64,000 bases of DNA, from assembly GCF_947179515.1 (NCBI RefSeq), contig NC_067495.1, forward strand, positions 29,859,004 to 29,923,003. The letters run 5' to 3'. The position numbers and the translations under genes were made by a program. The first letter of the stretch is position 1; each line of letters starts with the position of its first letter. Origin of the DNA: Apodemus sylvaticus. Lineage: Eukaryota > Chordata > Mammalia > Rodentia > Muridae. Shown here one piece after another: positions 1 to 12,700 of this stretch. Below the pieces are notes generated by a model. The model saw only the letters and a program-made list of their open reading frames with translations, did no database searches and had not been told where the DNA came from.

Positions 1-2699
1 TTGCATTCAAATATATGCATGCTTTGAAAGTATTTGTTCTTTCCTTGAGCAAGCTTAGTCCTCAGTGATAATGTTCTTGGTTATCTTCTTTATGTCAGCA
101 TTGTGTATAAAGTGAAAGGAAAAGTTCTGGAAGATTTTTTTGTCTTAATCAGAGTGAGATTTGTGATTTATTTCTGAGCTCTTTATTGTTCTGAGAATGG
201 GGTAACTTGGGGCATCTACCATTTTTCTTTCATTTCTTGTGGTAAGGTTCAAAGAATTTGATAATTTGCTTCTTTTTTCTTGGAAAAGGAAAAGAGACTT
301 GCAAGTATGTTTCCATGTGAGAAAGGTTTGTCTCATTCTTGCTACACACCAAATGGCTGTCTTTCAAGTAGCAAACTTCCCGTTGAGTGTGTGCTGCTAT
401 GCTGAAGCAACAACTCACTCAATGCAGAAAACCTTTCAGAATGTTCCTTTGCAAACCAATTTTCTTATTATTACCAAAAGATACGTGGAGATCATGATAA
501 CTTCTTTGGTGTTTGATGAGCTTACTTTTTCCAGGAAGGAAAGTTTAAATGACCTTTGAGCCTGATTTTCCAGAAGGCGATCAAGTGAAGAAGGCAAACC
601 TAGATGTGAGTCATGAATTTCTTGAAATAGCAGCAAAGACTTGCCAGGTAGAAAGCAAAGCAGAGACTTTTGTCATGCCCAAGCAAGACTCACAAGAAGA
701 AATGGGATGTGTTTTTCTCTTCTTTCAAGCATGCTTGTAGTATTGACTTTGAAGTAGCGTTTCCAGTAGCCATTTTGACTGGTCTGTTTGAGCTTTGGAA
801 CCAGACAACTGACTAGCTTATCACCATGGGATAGACACATCATAAGGAGAGGGGTCCTTTATCTTTACATTTGATTCTATGAACAAAAAAGAGTGAAATG
901 GCTGTGATTACAAGTTTTAACAAGGGCAAGTCTACACCTAGAAGAAGATAGCATCTCCTTGCATGAAAAAAAAAAAGAAAGTGCATTAGAAATAATACAG
1001 CTGAAGAAATACTCAGGAATACCCTTCCCAGTCTATTTCAGGTAGACATAATAGAATAAGAGCCTTGTCTGATGCTTCTCTTGATGGCATTCACTTAGTA
1101 AAAGCCAAACACCTTTGAAGCTTCACTTCTTTCAAAGGATGCAGATGAACGTCAAGAAAGAAAGGTTATAGGGACCTTGGCTATGGAGGTAGCTTTAGCC
1201 ACACTGCTAAGCCAACTAGGTCTGTGCGGTGATGAAGATGGGGGCTGGGAGGGGGTTTAAAAGGGTTTAAAAGAGGCGGCCAGCAGACTGCCCTGCTCAG
1301 CTTCCTGACCCGCCAGACTGATGTCAGAGGGTTTATTCAGATGGGAGAGCCTTTGTTTTGGGGGATTGGAGTGATTCCTAAGAGACAATGCCTGACAAGA
1401 GGCTGGGGGGCACCCAACGCCTGAATTGAATTTGGGCAGTTGCTGAGCAGATGGGGCTCAGAGGGGAAAACAAAAGGGAAGCTGTTCCCAGCACATCCAC
1501 AGGAAGGGAGAACTGCAGAGCCAGCTGCAGTTGGGAGGGCTTCTTGTTCAGCCTGGCTCCAGAGGCCTCTGGTGCCTGACTCCTGTGGAAGACCAGCCGC
1601 CCCTGGGCTATCTGGGGCTTTAGCCTATTCACAACATGGAAGGAAAGACAGAGCTAGAGGCAGGTTAAGATCATGAATTTTTTCCCCTGCGCTCTGAGTT
1701 CAGGAGACTTGTGTTATTACCTCATTTGCAGGGCAGTAAAGCTTCCTAGAGCCACCTACTCTGACACCCTCTTTTCAAGGTGTGTGTGGGGGGCAAAGAC
1801 TGAGTACATTCCCAGCATGGGCACCTGGGCCTCAGTCTTGCTGAGGTCCCTGCACAGCAGGGTAGAACACACATCTGTGATTTCTCTCCCCGAGAGTCTG
1901 GAAGATGGGTGTTCATTCACAATCTGAGTCTTGCTCGGTGAGAGATGCCTCTAGAAATGTGAAGTTTGCACCATCTGTACCCTGGTAGGCCCGGAATCCC
2001 CGCAGGCAGAGACTCACAGGTGCATGGGGCAGGATGTCAAGGGCACGTACAAAGCAGGAGCAGGAAGGACTTAGCCAGAGGGATTTCTGTTTAGAATCCT
2101 GACAATCCTCTCTGTTAGTGGGAAGGTGGATGGTTCAGAGACCAAGCAAGGATTTCTCCTGGTGCTCAATAACAAGGACATAGGTTAACTCCCCCTCCCC
2201 CTTTGGCTCTCTTTCCCGGGAGCATGAGCTATGCAAATAAGGCTGACCTTCCTTTTACCCTGATCATCCTGTCTAGCTAAGGCCCTTCTCTTTCCTCCAA
2301 GATATGCACCTTTACACTTTATTCCAAGTAAAAACAAGCACCCAAAACAGCTCCTAGGGACCTGCAATTGGGCACACGCCCTCTAACTGAAGGCCCCTTT
2401 TTCATATCACACCCTTGCTGACCCCTCTCTTTCCCGTCATACCCCATGGCCACTGCCTCCGTGTTCTTTAAGCAGCCATTCTCAGGGTGGTTCTGGAAGA
2501 TCTGTGTGCCTTTGCCCTTCCTGTGTCGGCTGCCTGCACTCTTCTCCCAGGTAGTCACAGGACTCTGATTTCCTATGCTTTAGGTCTCTACTCCTATTTT
2601 AATGTATTTGTCAACGAGACCCCTCCTGGAACTCACAATCCCTGCCTTCTCCGTCCCCTTTTCCTGTCTGGTGATTCTCTGTAATCTTAAATGATCTGG
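1..2699. other. unique sequence, no gene recognised
   Basis: I recognise no repeat family and no supportable coding exon here. The sequence contains a short A-run near 967-978. A somewhat more GC-rich stretch at about 1220-1640 includes a tandem TTTAAAAG motif near 1256-1273. The reading frames (for example 1440-1676 on plus and 2319-2558 on minus) are under 110 codons, overlap one another on opposite strands and resemble no protein I know, so I read them as chance. Confidence 0.6.
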
Positions 2700-2885
2700 G
2701 GACTAGCACACCATTGGTTTGTTTACTTTAATGCCACATATCTGCATGTCTCCTTGGCTTCTCTAGAGTGTAAGCTTCATGCTGGTGGGTACCTGTCTCT
2801 TTCCTTCACTGTTAAATCCCCAGGTCCCAGAACTGTGCTGGGCATATGCTAGACACTATACAAAACTGTTGAATGAACAACTCAA
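2700..2885 (+). repeat. L2 LINE 3' end (ancient)
   Basis: The order of landmarks matches the L2 3' terminus: a phrase like 'agagtgtaagcttcatg', then 'ttcactgttaaatccccag', then 'agaactgtgctgggcatat' and a tail 'gttgaatgaac'. L2 is a LINE family that predates the radiation of placental mammals. The copy is strongly diverged and 5'-truncated, so its left boundary is approximate. Confidence 0.75.
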
Positions 2886-4104
2886 TTACCTAATTAATGG
2901 AAATCATCTGCATTTAAACAATGTTTATTTTTTCTCCCTTCTCTAGTTCCTGGCACAACCTCTGGAAGATTAGTAAGACCTTTCCTTCTGTTGTAAAAGT
3001 GAAACATCCAAGGAAGGTTTCTCCTTGTCCTATAGATAGTACAGAGGCCTTAGATTGCAACAGACTTTTCTTAAAAGCTCACCTACATTCAACTCTCGTG
3101 TCCTTCTGGGCACATGGAATATTACAGCCTCTTCACAGAGGCACAGCCCTGGGAATAGTTCTGGCTAATGGATATTCAGTACTGAACAGCAGGTGAGTCT
3201 TTCATTTGCTTCTACCAGTAGCCTCAGTCAACACTTCAAACGATGTGTGTAAATTTTAGAGCCTTTGCTAGCTTGGATCTTTCTGAGTAATCATGTGACA
3301 TAGAGTACCTCACCCTGACCTGGCTTCTGTTCTGCTTTGGATATTTGATACATTTCTGATTCAAGGATTTGTGTTACTGCAGCAGAGCTCCCTATCCTAA
3401 CGGATACAATTAAGGACTAGACATACTGATATGCATTAACAATATTTGTATCATAGGGAATATGTTCAATGTAGGGTACACATGTGCTCACATGTACATG
3501 ATTATACCCACTTCTGACTTCCATCGTAGCCTTATGGAAGAGTCCCTCCTAACCCAGTCTCTCTCAGATATAATACCTCAGCCAGCTAGACACAGAATGC
3601 TACTGTTACACTCAGGTAGGGAAGTAAATTCTGCAACAAGGACTCTCAAGGGGTTTTTGGCAAGTTCAGGCCTTAGCTCCATGCTTTTTGAATGAAGACG
3701 TTTACCACCCAGAAAGGGCAGACAGGATTGTGGGTGATAATGGAAGTAAAACTCAATATGTGGGGTCAGGGGAATTAGATGTGAACTCTGAGTCTAAACA
3801 GCAGGTGACTTCAGTACTTCAGAAGGTGGCATGCCAGGCTGAAGAAGAAAACCCAGTCAGACCAAGGCTGCCAGGCACCAGATTTTCAGGTGGTAAGACA
3901 GTTGGGCACAGGAAAATGGCAATGTTGAAATCCAGATCCTGGCCCTTGGCTTTCTGAAAGAGCTTTGGAAAATTAATGTCATTTCTCCAAACCCTGGTTG
4001 GGCATTTCCCAAAAGCCATAGACAGTGATCATCACCCCAGTTCTAAAAGCTTACACTGATTGATGTTGACTTTGTGCCCTTAGGATGCAGATAACCTTCT
4101 TCTC
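2886..4104. other. unique sequence, no gene recognised
   Basis: No repeat family is recognised. The most protein-like frame, 3688-3957 on plus (89 residues, hydrophilic), begins at TTG rather than ATG and resembles nothing I know. It is followed by sequence with no continuing frame, and a GGTGGTAAG string near 3891 could imitate a splice donor. I do not call it a gene. Confidence 0.5.
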
Positions 4105-4250
4105 CACATTGCTGCTTCTGAGATGGCGACTGCTATTACTCCTACTTCATAGATGAAGGAAGAAATGGAGGCACAGGGATGCTAAATGACTTATGAGGAC
4201 TCAAGTGGCAGCACTGGGATTCATAGCCAGACAGTCTGACTTCACAACTC
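4105..4250 (+). repeat. MIR SINE fragment
   Basis: The plus strand follows the MIR core and right arm. A 'tactcctacttcatagatgaagg' type segment comes first, then 'atggaggcacaggga', then 'ctaaatgact', then 'agtggcagcactgggattc' and 'agacagtctgac'. These correspond to the conserved 'attttacagatgagg...ggcacagag...agtggcagagccgggattcg' order of MIR. It is an old tRNA-derived SINE, heavily diverged. Confidence 0.75.
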
Positions 4251-5720
4251 GATTTGAAAATAACTAGTTCCTATTGTAAGATTTTCTAGAAGTACAAAAT
4301 GATTTAGTGACATGACTCCAGTTGTCCTTCTGTAGGAGGGTTAATTGCATCTTTCACATTCCTCAGAGATATTCTGTGAAGATGCCCAGTTTAGTGGGAA
4401 TAGGGGGAGTGGCCTATTGTCCATTATACACTGTAATGCTTGTGGCCAGAGATATGGATAATGGTAATGATGACCCAAGTCACAGAAAGCATTTATTGCA
4501 AATTAATAGAATATAAAGTAGGAACTGTGTGGCAAAGAAAGTAAGTGTTTTGTTCAGAGCCCTTAGAATTCTTTTATGATCTCTTCCCTGCTCCGTCTTT
4601 ATGGATATTCAGTGACCAGAGCTTGAAGCTCGTCTTTTCAGAACGCTCTTTGTGCCACTGGAATTGCTTTGCTCCTGCTCTGCAGGAGCCCCCCAAATAG
4701 CTGAATTGCATATGCAAGAATGAATCTTTCCCTCTCTCCCTCTCTCCCTCTCTCCCTCCCCTCTCTTCCCCTCCCTGACCCTTCCCTCTCTCCTTCCTTC
4801 CCTCCCTCCTTCTTTCCCTTCCCTTACTCTCTTTATTCAAATATTAATGAGTAGATAGAAGAGCCAACTCCCTTACTTCAAACTGCGACAACTCTGAGAA
4901 TGTCACCCACAGTGTAGAGTGACAATTCCCCTATAACCACAGGCTAATTTGCCTGAGATCCCACCCCAGGCTTACTCTCTCTACCAGATGGATCTGTTTT
5001 TTTTTTCATAGCTCTCTTCACAAAATAGCAAGGATTGGGATAGCTTCTAATCCCAACTTCATTTGGAAAGGTGGAGAAAAGGAAGCATTTCAAAGCAAGC
5101 ATGTAGGGCACCCAAAGCCTTTAAAGAGGCCTGGAGAGGAGGACTTGGTCTTATTGGCTGGGACAGTCATTGTCTGAGATTCTTGATGTCCATTATGAAG
5201 CTGAGCCTTCTGCAAGTTGCCTGTGCCACAGATTCTGCTAATATTCCTCTCCAAAGCATCCTGTAGAGAGTCTGACAGGATTCTATGTGCTTACATATCT
5301 GATGCTAGGTCATGAGAAGTGGTTTTAAATTTTCTTTACAATTTCTTTGCTCTACTGTGGCACAGCAGCCCACTAGCATAGATGGGCAACATTGCCACAC
5401 TCTGGTGTTCACTCCTCCCTGGCAATGGCCCTTGCCAGCAGAAACAAAGAGAGTTCCAAGCCTGCTACTGTGGCTGTGCCAACTAGTTCCCCTGTAGTGG
5501 TGGCCTGAGGATGTTTGAGCCTGCCTAGGTATGATTACTAGTAATACCTAAGATGCTGGAGGGTGTTGGCAATTTCCTTGCAGTTTCCTTCCTCTGAGCC
5601 ATTGTGGCTTACTGGATCTGCCTCAGAAGTATTCATTATGCACATGTCTGAATCTAGAGAGGGAGAGTTGCTATAGAGAAGAGGGGTGGGGTGGGGGTAG
5701 GACATGTATATATTTTGCTT
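4251..5720. other. unique sequence with one pyrimidine tract
   Basis: Apart from the CT-rich tract annotated inside it, I recognise no repeat or gene. A T-run of about nine bases lies near 4998-5006. The 88-residue frame at 4574-4840 on minus is the antisense of the CT tract (Arg/Glu/Gly-rich low complexity) and is not a gene. Confidence 0.6.
4727..4832. repeat. CT-rich polypyrimidine tract (CCCTCT-like)
   Basis: About 105 bp are almost entirely C and T. The tract starts as tandem CCCTCT units and decays into CCTT and TTCC units. Such tracts arise by slippage and can adopt triplex (H-DNA) forms. No purine interrupts the first half. Confidence 0.9.
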
Positions 5721-5724
5721 CAAA

Positions 5725-5870
5725 CCTGTGTTCAAAGTCAGGTTTCATCATTTCCAGGCTAGGTGATCTTGGATAGGTTCTGTAATTATTCTAAACCTCA
5801 GTTTCCTTGCTATGAAATATAGCACAATTGTGTGATGGCTATGAATAAAGGACATAGGAATATAAGAATT
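5725..5870 (-). repeat. MIR SINE fragment, antisense
   Basis: The plus strand reads as the MIR complement: 'cctgtgttcaaagtcagg', 'gctaggtgatcttggatagg', 'taaacctcagtttccttgc', then 'gaaatatagcac'. This matches the usual 'gggttcgaatcc...gtgaccttgggcaag...cctcagtttcctcatctg' order of the reverse MIR. Confidence 0.75.
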
Positions 5871-6072
5871 TTTCAGGCATGTAGCTTATATCCAATTACT
5901 GTAAGATATTCTTTACAATGTCTTGATCAACATCATCATGTGTCCTTGGACACTCTGAACAAATGGTATAAACCAGTGTTTTTTCAAACTTTAGTGTATT
6001 TAACAATTATCAGGGAGCTGGTCAAACTAATTTTCTGAGTTTCACCCTTAGCATTTCTGATTCAGAAGGTCT

Positions 6073-6414
6073 ACCTTTCTTTCTTCTTTTGAGACAGGGT
6101 CTTTTTTTTGTTTTTTGTTGTTTTGTTTTGTTTTGTTTTCTGAGACAGGTTTTCTCTGTATAGCCCTGGCTGTCCTGGAACTCACTCTGTAGACCAGGCT
6201 GGCTTCGAACTCAGAAATCCGCCTGCCTCTGCCTCCCAGAGTGCTGGGATTACAGGCGTGCACCACCATCGCCCAGCTTGAGACAGGGTCTTTTTTTTTT
6301 TTTTTTAATAGCTTGCTGCGAACTCACTTTGTCGAACAGGCTGTCCTTGAATTCTCAGAGACTTGCCTGCTTCTGCCTAGGATTACAGGTTACCTGCCTA
6401 CATGACATAACCAG
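6073..6414 (-). mobile_element. older B1 SINE, inserted in the MER5-like element and itself split
   Basis: This antisense B1 starts with a pyrimidine/poly-T side and 'ttgagacagggtc' near 6089, and resumes after the inner insertion. It then continues with 'aatagcttgctgcgaactca', 'gaacaggctgtccttgaa', 'acttgcctgcttctgcc' and 'ggattacagg'. The 12-bp direct repeat TTCAGAAGGTCT flanks it at 6061-6072 and 6415-6426. This is the target-site duplication expected from L1-driven SINE insertion. Confidence 0.85.
6109..6277 (-). mobile_element. younger B1 SINE (Mus-like), nested in the older B1
   Basis: This is an almost full-length antisense B1. It begins with a T-rich tail of TTTTG units and then reads 'tgagacaggttttctctgta', 'tagccctggctgtcctgg', 'aactcactctgtagaccagg' and 'gaaatccgcctgcctctgcc', ending with the 5' end of the element near 6277. 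The older B1's TTGAGACAGGGTC plus its T-run is present on both sides (from 6089 and from 6278), giving a long target-site duplication. The 'agaaatccgcctgcc' variant is one I associate with mouse B1. Confidence 0.9.
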
Positions 6415-6474
6415 TTCAGAAGGTCTTCACTTCTAATGAACACCCTGACAATGTTGGTCCATGACTCCCTCTTT

Positions 6475-7595
6475 TGGCAGTAGTGCTATAAGTTATAGGA
6501 CAACAATGTTTTTCTGCAGCAGCTCTTCAGATGTATTTTGAGGGATGAGTACATGGCACTTGGTTTTAGCTCATGCCACAATCTCTATGTAAAGTCATGC
6601 GACTTTTACTTGCCTGCAACACAGCTCCCCATTCACTTCAGAATGAATTCATTTTCAGAATGAATGCTCAATATCAGCCTAAACATGGACATGCAGCAGA
6701 CATGCATAGGACTTGAAGGTTGATTGCCCTGAACACTCATTAGGAGTCAGAGCCTATTCCAGACACAGGAAAGTGGAGGTTCCTTCCCCCTTCCCCCTCC
6801 CCACCCCCAGAAGCAGCTGGAGCTGATGGAAAAGAACTGTACTGACTCTGTTGCTTTTCCATAGAATGAAATTTCTACAAAGAAGAAAATAAGGGCACTT
6901 CAAAAGACTTCCTAGGCTGTCCTTGATATTTTCATAGGTATAAGACATGACATCAAATGTGATTGCTATCAGAACAAGGAACTTTATTGTTTTCTGTGAC
7001 CTTCGAGTTTCCCTTCTACCTTCATGTCAGTGTCTTTTTTCAGAGTTCCAGGATTTGCTCCCTTTTTCCTTGTCTCTTCCCCATTTTTCTTTTAAGACCA
7101 GAGACTTCTTTAGTCTAAATCGTATAAACTCTGGGAGTTCCTGGCTTTGAGTCTCCTTGAAGTCAGAAGGTAATAGAAACCTAGAGGTGCAGGTTATCAA
7201 AAAGTCATGGTTTCTTTTTAACACTTTTCTACATCTTTCAACATTTGTAAACCTAAACATTATTTTATTTTCTTTCAATCATATTTTATCTAAGCTAAGT
7301 GGACACAGTGCTAAATGTATTATGCATATTTAATTTTGCCATATTCTGAGCAAGAGTAGAACTGTCCCAGTTTTATGCATGAAATGAATGTCTGTGCAAA
7401 GATATAAAGTAAGTTGTTCAAGTTTGTAGGACTAAGAAGGAACAGATACAGGATTCACATATAATATTTGGGAATAATTTTTTAACCATACTCTAAAGCA
7501 TGTGAAAAATTATAAACACACAAAATTTCTGAAGGGGGTTAGATGAACATTTTGACTTATTTGTCTGGCTGGTGTTCTATTACAAGCATGGATAT
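6475..7595. other. unique sequence, no gene recognised
   Basis: No transposon family is recognised. A short C-rich stretch lies at 6785-6809. Overlapping frames on both strands (6947-7150 plus, 7027-7278 minus) are chance-length and unlike known proteins. Confidence 0.6.
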
Positions 7596-7599
7596 TTTA

Positions 7600-7745
7600 T
7601 TCTGCCAGGCATAGTGGTACATACCCTTAATATCAGCAGTTGGAAGGCATAGACAGGTAGATTTCTGTGAGGCTGTCTTGCTCTATATAGTAAGTTCCAG
7701 GCCAACCACAAGGCTTTGTAGAGAGACCCTGTCTCAAAAATCAAA
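7600..7745 (+). mobile_element. B1 SINE, old and diverged
   Basis: The sense-strand B1 order is visible: 'ccaggcatagtggtacatac', 'aatatcagcagttggaagg', 'gacaggtagatttctgtgag', 'tatagtaagttccaggcc' and 'gagaccctgtctcaaaaa'. It then runs into an A-rich tail ending in 'aaacgaaacaaaaaac'. Many substitutions mark it as an old copy. Confidence 0.85.
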
Positions 7746-7825
7746 GGGCAAACGAAACAAAAAACTTGAATAGTTTATTCTGTTCTAATTAAATACCTAA
7801 TAACTATATGTAAATGTTATAATAC

Positions 7826-8170
7826 AATACTTTGGGGCTGGGAAGACAACTCAGTCAGTAAAGTACTTGTCTGGAAAGCACGTGGACCCATACTTTCCTT
7901 AGGAAATCCAAGTGTTTGACCCACACTTGTAATCCCAGTTCTGATGAGGAAGAGATAGGCAAATTCCTGATGCTGGCCTACTTTGAGGGTTGTGGGCCAA
8001 TGAGAGACTCCACCTCAAAGATAAATAAAAATCAACTCTGCCCAAGGAGTGACATTTGAGGTTGTCCTTGGCACCAGCACATACATGAATATTCACATAC
8101 ACTAATGTACACATGCACACACATGCACACACAAACATATACACACAGGAACACGCACATATGTGCACTT
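7826..8170 (+). mobile_element. B4-type composite SINE (tRNA-like 5' half, B1-like 3' half)
   Basis: It starts with 'ggggctgggaaga' and 'ctcagtcagtaaagtacttg', a tRNA-derived head carrying the pol III A-box region. A B1-like section follows ('cttgtaatcccag', 'gagagactccacctcaaag'). The end is a CA-rich tail of ACACATGCACAC units at about 8095-8170. This structure fits the rodent B4/RSINE1 composite family. The reading frames across the tail (Cys/Val/His-rich) come from the repeat. Confidence 0.75.
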
Positions 8171-8174
8171 ACAC

Positions 8175-9225
8175 AAAATACTTTGTTGACTACAAAAATC
8201 ACTTGGCTCAGGATCTTTCTTCCAAGTACAATGTCTAAAGTCATCCTAGGCAGATGATCTGTTGTTGTTTGTTTTTCTGTGAATCATTCTGTGGGCACAA
8301 ACTGTGTATGAGCTTGCCAATTTAGTTAATCATTATTGTATATTTGCCTGCAGGAGACCCCCGAAAGTAGCTGATTCCATTATCTAGACCAAAGGACTCC
8401 TTGTAGTCATGTGCTCTCAGTGGACAGAGACTTTTGTCAAGATCAGGAGGCTTTGCCCTTTGAACTGTTTCTCTAGTTGGAATGAGCTTGTGCTGATCAT
8501 CCACATTCCTGCATAGCTACATCCATGACCCAAAGACTAACTTGGAGAATTTGATTGGGTGGACTAGAGATAGAATTCTTGCCCTTGGCCTCTTTGTTGA
8601 TCATTGGTGTATAAGTTCTGAAGCAAGTAATCCTCAAATCTCAGCAGAGTCATACAATAGGCATTATTTGTTTGCTCAACTAACAGTTCTGTTTCAACAT
8701 TTCCTATTTCACCATTTGGCAGGAAGTCTTCTATGTAGTTATTCAAAAACCAAGTTCCGCTACCTTGCGGTCCTGCCATAATATTGCATTTTGTCTTCTA
8801 AATATACCCACCCCATAGAGGAGTATTGTACTTGGAAAATGACTATGGGCTATGCTTGGAGGTTGCACACATCACAGTAGAACATTTCATTGACTTAGAA
8901 TGCAATATCATGGTGAGATTGATCTGCAAAGCAGACTGGACAATGTTTTGCAACAGAAAAGTAAAAAGAGGCCCTGCCTGGGAAACTGATAGCTATCCTT
9001 GGAACAGGTTCATTCATTCATTCACTCAATGCATATTTTTGGATTATCTTTTGTGTGCTAGGCCCATAGACGTTGTTTATATCTTATTTGCTATAAGTAA
9101 GAGGCATTTCTCCTTTCTCTAGGTCAAAACAATATTTGGAAAGGTCCTGCTCAAAGACTAAATAGAGGTTGATTCATAAGGCTTACTAGTAGTCTCTGTC
9201 TGTATTAAGTATTTTCTGTTACTTG
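8175..9225. other. unique sequence, no gene recognised
   Basis: Mostly unrecognised. At 9005-9075 tandem CATT units and 'tgtgtgctaggccca' resemble the 'attgagcacctactatgtgccaggc' module of ancient repeats, but too little remains to assign. The 98-residue plus frame at 8826-9122 has no similarity I recognise. Confidence 0.5.
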
Positions 9226-9231
9226 GCATCT

Positions 9232-9654
9232 GTGCTGGATAGTTTTATGTTAACTTGATACAAGCTAAAGTATCTGAGAGTAGAGAACTCCAATTAAGAA
9301 AATGCTCCAATAAGATGGGGCAACAGGCAAGCATGTAGGGCATTTTCTTAATGATTTATGGGGGAGGGCCCAGCCCATCGTGGGTGGTGTCACCTCTGAG
9401 CTAGTGGTCCTGGGTTCTATAGGAAAGCAGGCTGAGCAAGCCATGAGGAATAACCCAGTAAACAGCACTCTTCCGTGGCATCTGAATCAGCCCCTGCCTC
9501 CAGGTTCCTGATCTGCTTGAGTTTCTGTCCTGACTTTCTTCAATGATGAACTATGACATGGAAGTATAAGCCAAAAAAAAACCCTTTTCTCCCCAACTTG
9601 CCTTTTCGTCATTAGCATTTCATGGCAGCAGTAGAAGAAACATTGGCTAAGACC
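9232..9654 (+). mobile_element. URR1-like non-autonomous hAT-Charlie DNA transposon
   Basis: The element opens with 'gtgctggatagttttatgt' and 'taacttgatacaagcta'. It continues through 'gggggagggcccagccca', 'gggtggtgtcacctctg', 'ggttctataggaaagcagg' and 'ctgagcaagccatgagg', and closes with 'agaaacattggctaagac'. This matches my memory of the abundant rodent URR1 family. The identical hexamer GCATCT lies directly outside both ends (9226-9231 and 9655-9660), consistent with a hAT target duplication, which is usually 8 bp. It is non-coding and has no transposase. Confidence 0.75.
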
Positions 9655-9660
9655 GCATCT

Positions 9661-11409
<1,749 letters not shown>

Positions 11410-11784
11410 TTCTTCTTTTGTCTGCACACTTTAAGAATTTTCTATGGGGCACTTAACTCTGACCATTTTTGAATGTTGGAAGGCAGTGGATTTTCTGAGT
11501 AGAGAGAAACGACTCTTTGGTATGGATTACATTATTTTGTTTTGTTTTTTCGTGGTCTGGCAAATTTTCCTAAGGTATATCCTTATAGCATATTAACTGA
11601 GCACCTACTGTGTGTGTGGTATTCCCAAACTACAGGACAGGTTCCATCGGTTTGAATCAGGGAGCAGTGTGTGCAGAGTGGGAGAGTACTCTGATGCAGG
11701 AGGCCAGGATTCATCCTGACACCCTCCTTTGCACACAGTGAGCAGTCATGTTGCAGAGCAGGCCTGCAACTAGTTAAATGCCCT

Positions 11785-11860
11785 AAGAAAGCCACATACC
11801 CTCCATGGGTCTCTGTTTTCTTATCTGTAAAATGGAAAGTCAGATTCTAATAGGTTTGCA
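11785..11860 (-). repeat. MIR SINE fragment, antisense
   Basis: The segment 'tgggtctctgttttcttatc' 'tgtaaaatggaaag' with following 'attctaatagg' matches the reverse MIR landmark 'cctcagtttcctcatctgtaaaatgggg'. Only the central part is recognisable. A weak 'tgagcacctactgtgtg' string at 11597-11613 points to a further ancient repeat nearby. Confidence 0.65.
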
Positions 11861-12379
11861 ATCTAGCTAGTATTTCCCAAAAGCTTTCTTGGTCCCAAGT
11901 TCTATGTTCTCTAAGATTCTAAAAGGACACAATGGTTGTCCATTTAACGTAGCTTCCTGGTCATTCCTGGTTTTATATATACTTATGGTGTAGTTATGTC
12001 CTGAGAAACCCTTTAGTGCAACGAACCTACTCAGTATCCTTGCTTGACAAACTGCTTACTGGTAGTTTCCCATTGTGATCGCGTGGCTGACTATGAGTTG
12101 TCCAGTCTCGTGAGAGAATATTATACCATACAACCTTAGCCTGGGAAAAGATCCAAATTCACAATTCAAAGGGAAGTTTCTATTGAATGCATCTTGCTTT
12201 CCCACCATCATAAAGTTGAAAACTTAAGTCAAACCATTGTTGAGGACTGCCTGTAGTTTGATCCGTCTCAATTATATAACCAAGTATAATTCAACGTCTT
12301 CTTTCTTTAGGCTTTTTATCTGAGTCAGGAAAATGAGGTCAAGTGTTAAAGGTAGTGGCTGTGGGAATGTAATGGAGGT

Positions 12380-12700
12380 ATATCCGTTATCTTTTGTTGT
12401 AATTTAGTGGCTTACAGCCGCATACAATTATTCTTTGTCGTAATCCTGTTGGTCAGTTGGGCAGACCATCTGGTCTGATTGAAATCAACCAGGGTGAAAG
12501 GTCTAGGTGGCCTCACTTTCAAGGCTGGGGGGGTCTCAGCTCCAGCAGCTGTGTTGTCTGTATCCTCTTCTTGTGAGGCCTCTCATTGTTCAGGAGGCTA
12601 GCCTGGGCTTGTTCACTGGAGGTAGGCGGTTCCCAGCAGCTTGAAAGATGAAGCAGGGAAGTGCTGATGCTTCTTGTCTCTGCTTGAGTTAAACTTAACC
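12380..12700. repeat. ancient LTR-like or DNA-transposon repeat, family uncertain
   Basis: The order 'ttatcttttgttgtaattta', 'gtggcttacagccgcata', 'caattattctttgtcgtaat', 'tggtcagttgggcag', 'ggcctcactttcaaggc' and 'gaggctagcctgggcttgtt' parallels a common mammalian repeat with 'aacaaaccaccccaaaactta...gtggcttaaaaca...tctgtgggtcagctgggc'. I believe this belongs to the MLT1-like group, but I cannot confirm the family. Confidence 0.5.

Larger units (their letters stand above)
5970..6470 (+). mobile_element. MER5-like hAT DNA transposon remnant, split by B1
   Basis: The left part carries 'gtgttttttcaaactttagtgt', then 'cagggagctggtcaaact' and 'tttctgattcagaaggtct'. After the insertion the right part resumes at 'ttcagaaggtct' and ends near 'ggtccatgactc'. 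That order is typical of MER5A/B-type non-autonomous hAT-Charlie elements. The element is interrupted by B1 sequence at 6073-6414, so it is the oldest layer of a three-level nest. Confidence 0.65.

Noticed and set aside
3688..3957. Hydrophilic 89-residue plus frame with a nearby GGTAAG
   Set aside because: No ATG, no acceptor of quality and no similarity I recognise; not enough to call an exon.
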